Shown one piece after another: positions 6,326-7,079 of a stretch of 7,079 nucleotides of DNA. Every line of letters begins with the position of its first letter. Position 1 is the stretch's first letter. The position numbers and the translations under genes were made by a program. The notes under the pieces were generated by a model. The model searched no databases and was not told where the DNA came from. It saw only the letters and a program-made list of their open reading frames with translations. Source of the DNA: an uncultured Marvinbryantia sp. (lineage in GTDB: Bacteria > Bacillota > Clostridia > Lachnospirales > Lachnospiraceae); contig CAKRRF010000070.1 of NCBI GenBank assembly GCA_934394985.1, positions 1 through 7,079 of the forward strand. Direction: 5' to 3'.

Positions 6326-6327
6326 AA

Positions 6328-6483
6328 CACACTGAACAGAAAGAGAATGAAATCCTTCCGGTGATAAGTCTGGCAAAAGGGGAAGCATATTCTGTCTGTG
6401 ATGAAGATGGAAGAACCGTTACTCTGGAAGAAATGCTGCAAAGATTAGAGCAGAATTCCTGGAATCCACAAACAGAATCATAA
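6328..6483 (+). pseudogene. Orphan coding-like frame, probable 3' remnant of a lost gene
   Basis: After an in-frame TAA at 6325-6327 the frame stays open for 51 codons to TAA 6481-6483. Its residues look like real protein: EILPVISLAKGEAY, then CDEDGRTVTLEEMLQRLE and a polar tail ending QTES. The only in-frame start candidate is GTG 6361, in the middle of a hydrophobic strand and without a ribosome binding site. The fragment is in the same frame as, and 30 bases before, the lipoprotein start, a spacing typical of genes in one operon. I therefore read it as the C-terminal end of a former upstream partner whose 5' part was deleted or displaced. I do not recognise the family. A small functional protein with an unusual start remains possible. 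Confidence 0.4.
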
Positions 6484-6500
6484 CGGTATCTTGCAAGAAG

Positions 6501-6508
6501 AGGGGGAG
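6501..6508 (+). promoter_or_regulatory. Ribosome binding site that decides the TTG start of the lipoprotein
   Basis: AGGGGGAG lies five bases before TTG 6514. No in-frame ATG exists between the preceding stop (6481-6483) and the signal peptide, and the ATG at 6528 is in a different frame that breaks the lipobox. Confidence 0.65.
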
Positions 6509-6513
6509 TTGAT

Positions 6514-7079
6514 TTGCAAAAGAGAACATGGAGCATTGGCGTAGTGCTGTTACTGGTTGTTTTTTTGCTGACCGGATGTGGCAGAGACACCCCGGAAATG
6601 GAATTTGCCAGTGTGGATGAGGCGAAAGAAGCATTGAACACGGCGTCTACCATCGAGATCTATACGGATCTGTATTCCAAACGCAGAGAAACAAAGATTC
6701 TGGCAGATGGAAAGGTAGCCGGTTATGTAAAGTGGAATACGGTCTATATAGATGATCAGGAATGGTTTTCTGTTGAGTATACATCTGACGTAAAAGGCGA
6801 AAAGTCTTCTACCGGATACGGCTATTATGACGCAGAGGGGAACTGCCTGGGATATGCACAGGAACGGTATCTGGATATGGAGGATGGCAGCAGGGATCCA
6901 TTTCTGGTTTTTCTGGATACAGATGGCACGATGCTGGACTATTTCGGCAGCAAGGGCGCATGGGAACTGTATGACGGAGACGGCAACCGGATTGGGACCG
7001 GAAGGATCAGCAGAGATGGCGTAAGTCTGCTGGAAATCAATTATACGAATATTTACCGGACTGTTTTTAAAATTGATCG
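6514..7079 (+). CDS. Predicted lipoprotein with repeated D-G turn motifs, 3'-truncated by the window edge
   Basis: Starting at TTG 6514, the frame is open to the end of the window (188 codons visible). Residues 1-22 are a lipoprotein signal: MQKRTW, a Val/Leu core, then LLTGC with Cys22 as the lipidation site, so the protein should be anchored on the outer face of the membrane. The mature part begins with a charged stretch (residues 24-65), followed by beta-rich sequence carrying three similar turns: YYDAEGNCLG (104-113), FLDTDGTMLD (133-142) and LYDGDGNRIG (152-161). Such aromatic/hydrophobic-D-x-x-G repeats occur in several beta-sheet folds, including YD-type repeats and tubby/LURP-one-like domains; I cannot choose between them. 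It follows the orphan frame by 30 bases. No function can be assigned, and its GC content appears higher than that of the regulator gene. Confidence 0.8.
   Translation, partial: MQKRTWSIGVVLLLVVFLLTGCGRDTPEMEFASVDEAKEALNTASTIEIYTDLYSKRRETKILADGKVAGYVKWNTVYIDDQEWFSVEYTSDVKGEKSSTGYGYYDAEGNCLGYAQERYLDMEDGSRDPFLVFLDTDGTMLDYFGSKGAWELYDGDGNRIGTGRISRDGVSLLEINYTNIYRTVFKID

Larger units (their letters stand above)
6224..6327. other. Intergenic stretch without a supported gene
   Basis: Between the operon terminator and the orphan frame I see no gene with a start and a ribosome binding site. The only short open frame (6203-6295, 30 codons) begins inside the terminator hairpin. The notable content is the 15-bp tandem duplication and its promoter-like boxes, listed separately. 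Confidence 0.5.

Noticed and set aside
6216..6653. 145-residue open frame on the - strand across the 6224-6513 gap
   Set aside because: It runs antisense through the lipobox region of the lipoprotein gene, includes the duplicated repeat as NMSINNMSIN, and shows no domain or start signal.
1..7079. Search for CRISPR arrays, tRNA or rRNA genes, insertion sequences and attachment sites
   Set aside because: No spaced direct repeats, tRNA-like cloverleaf, rRNA segment, transposase fragment or integrase was recognised. The only direct repeat is the 15-bp tandem pair at 6292.

Overview
The window looks like a piece of a gut-type Firmicutes chromosome, most likely Lachnospiraceae or a close clostridial relative. 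The grounds are the BspA-like leucine-rich-repeat protein, the PucR/CdaR-type regulator, purine-rich GGAGG-like ribosome binding sites and moderate-to-low GC. This is a judgement from family style, not from a marker gene. Every supported gene is on the + strand.

Layout. (1) 1-1208: 3' part of a gene for a BspA-like leucine-rich-repeat protein. (2) 1244-1278: a perfect hairpin, then 1323-2123: a small secreted, cysteine-free protein made of two related lipocalin-like halves, closed by a strong terminator at 2149-2180. (3) 2192-3806: a PucR-family regulator with its own near-consensus promoter and its own terminator, which overlaps its stop codon. (4) 3840-6223: a two-gene operon, an MFS transporter (start corrected to 3937) followed after 27 bases by a uroporphyrinogen-decarboxylase-superfamily protein. 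It has a good -10 box, a poor -35 box and a palindrome about 66 bases upstream of the likely transcription start, and it ends in a strong terminator. (5) 6224-6513: a gene-poor stretch with a perfect 15-bp tandem duplication that creates a promoter-like arrangement, then an open frame without a usable start that resembles the end of a lost gene. (6) 6514-7079: 5' part of a lipoprotein gene starting at TTG.

How the genes may work together. Regulator, transporter and URO-D-like enzyme form a plausible self-contained uptake-and-conversion module: the PucR-like protein senses a compound and activates the operon, the MFS protein imports the compound, and the enzyme transforms it. The enzyme is clearly not a standard heme-pathway UroD. 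It belongs to the methyltransferase side of the superfamily, yet lacks the usual His-x-Cys zinc motif, and no corrinoid protein or reactivase is encoded here. Its chemistry and substrate are therefore unknown, and this is the most interesting part of the window. The flanking surface and secreted proteins show no functional link to it.
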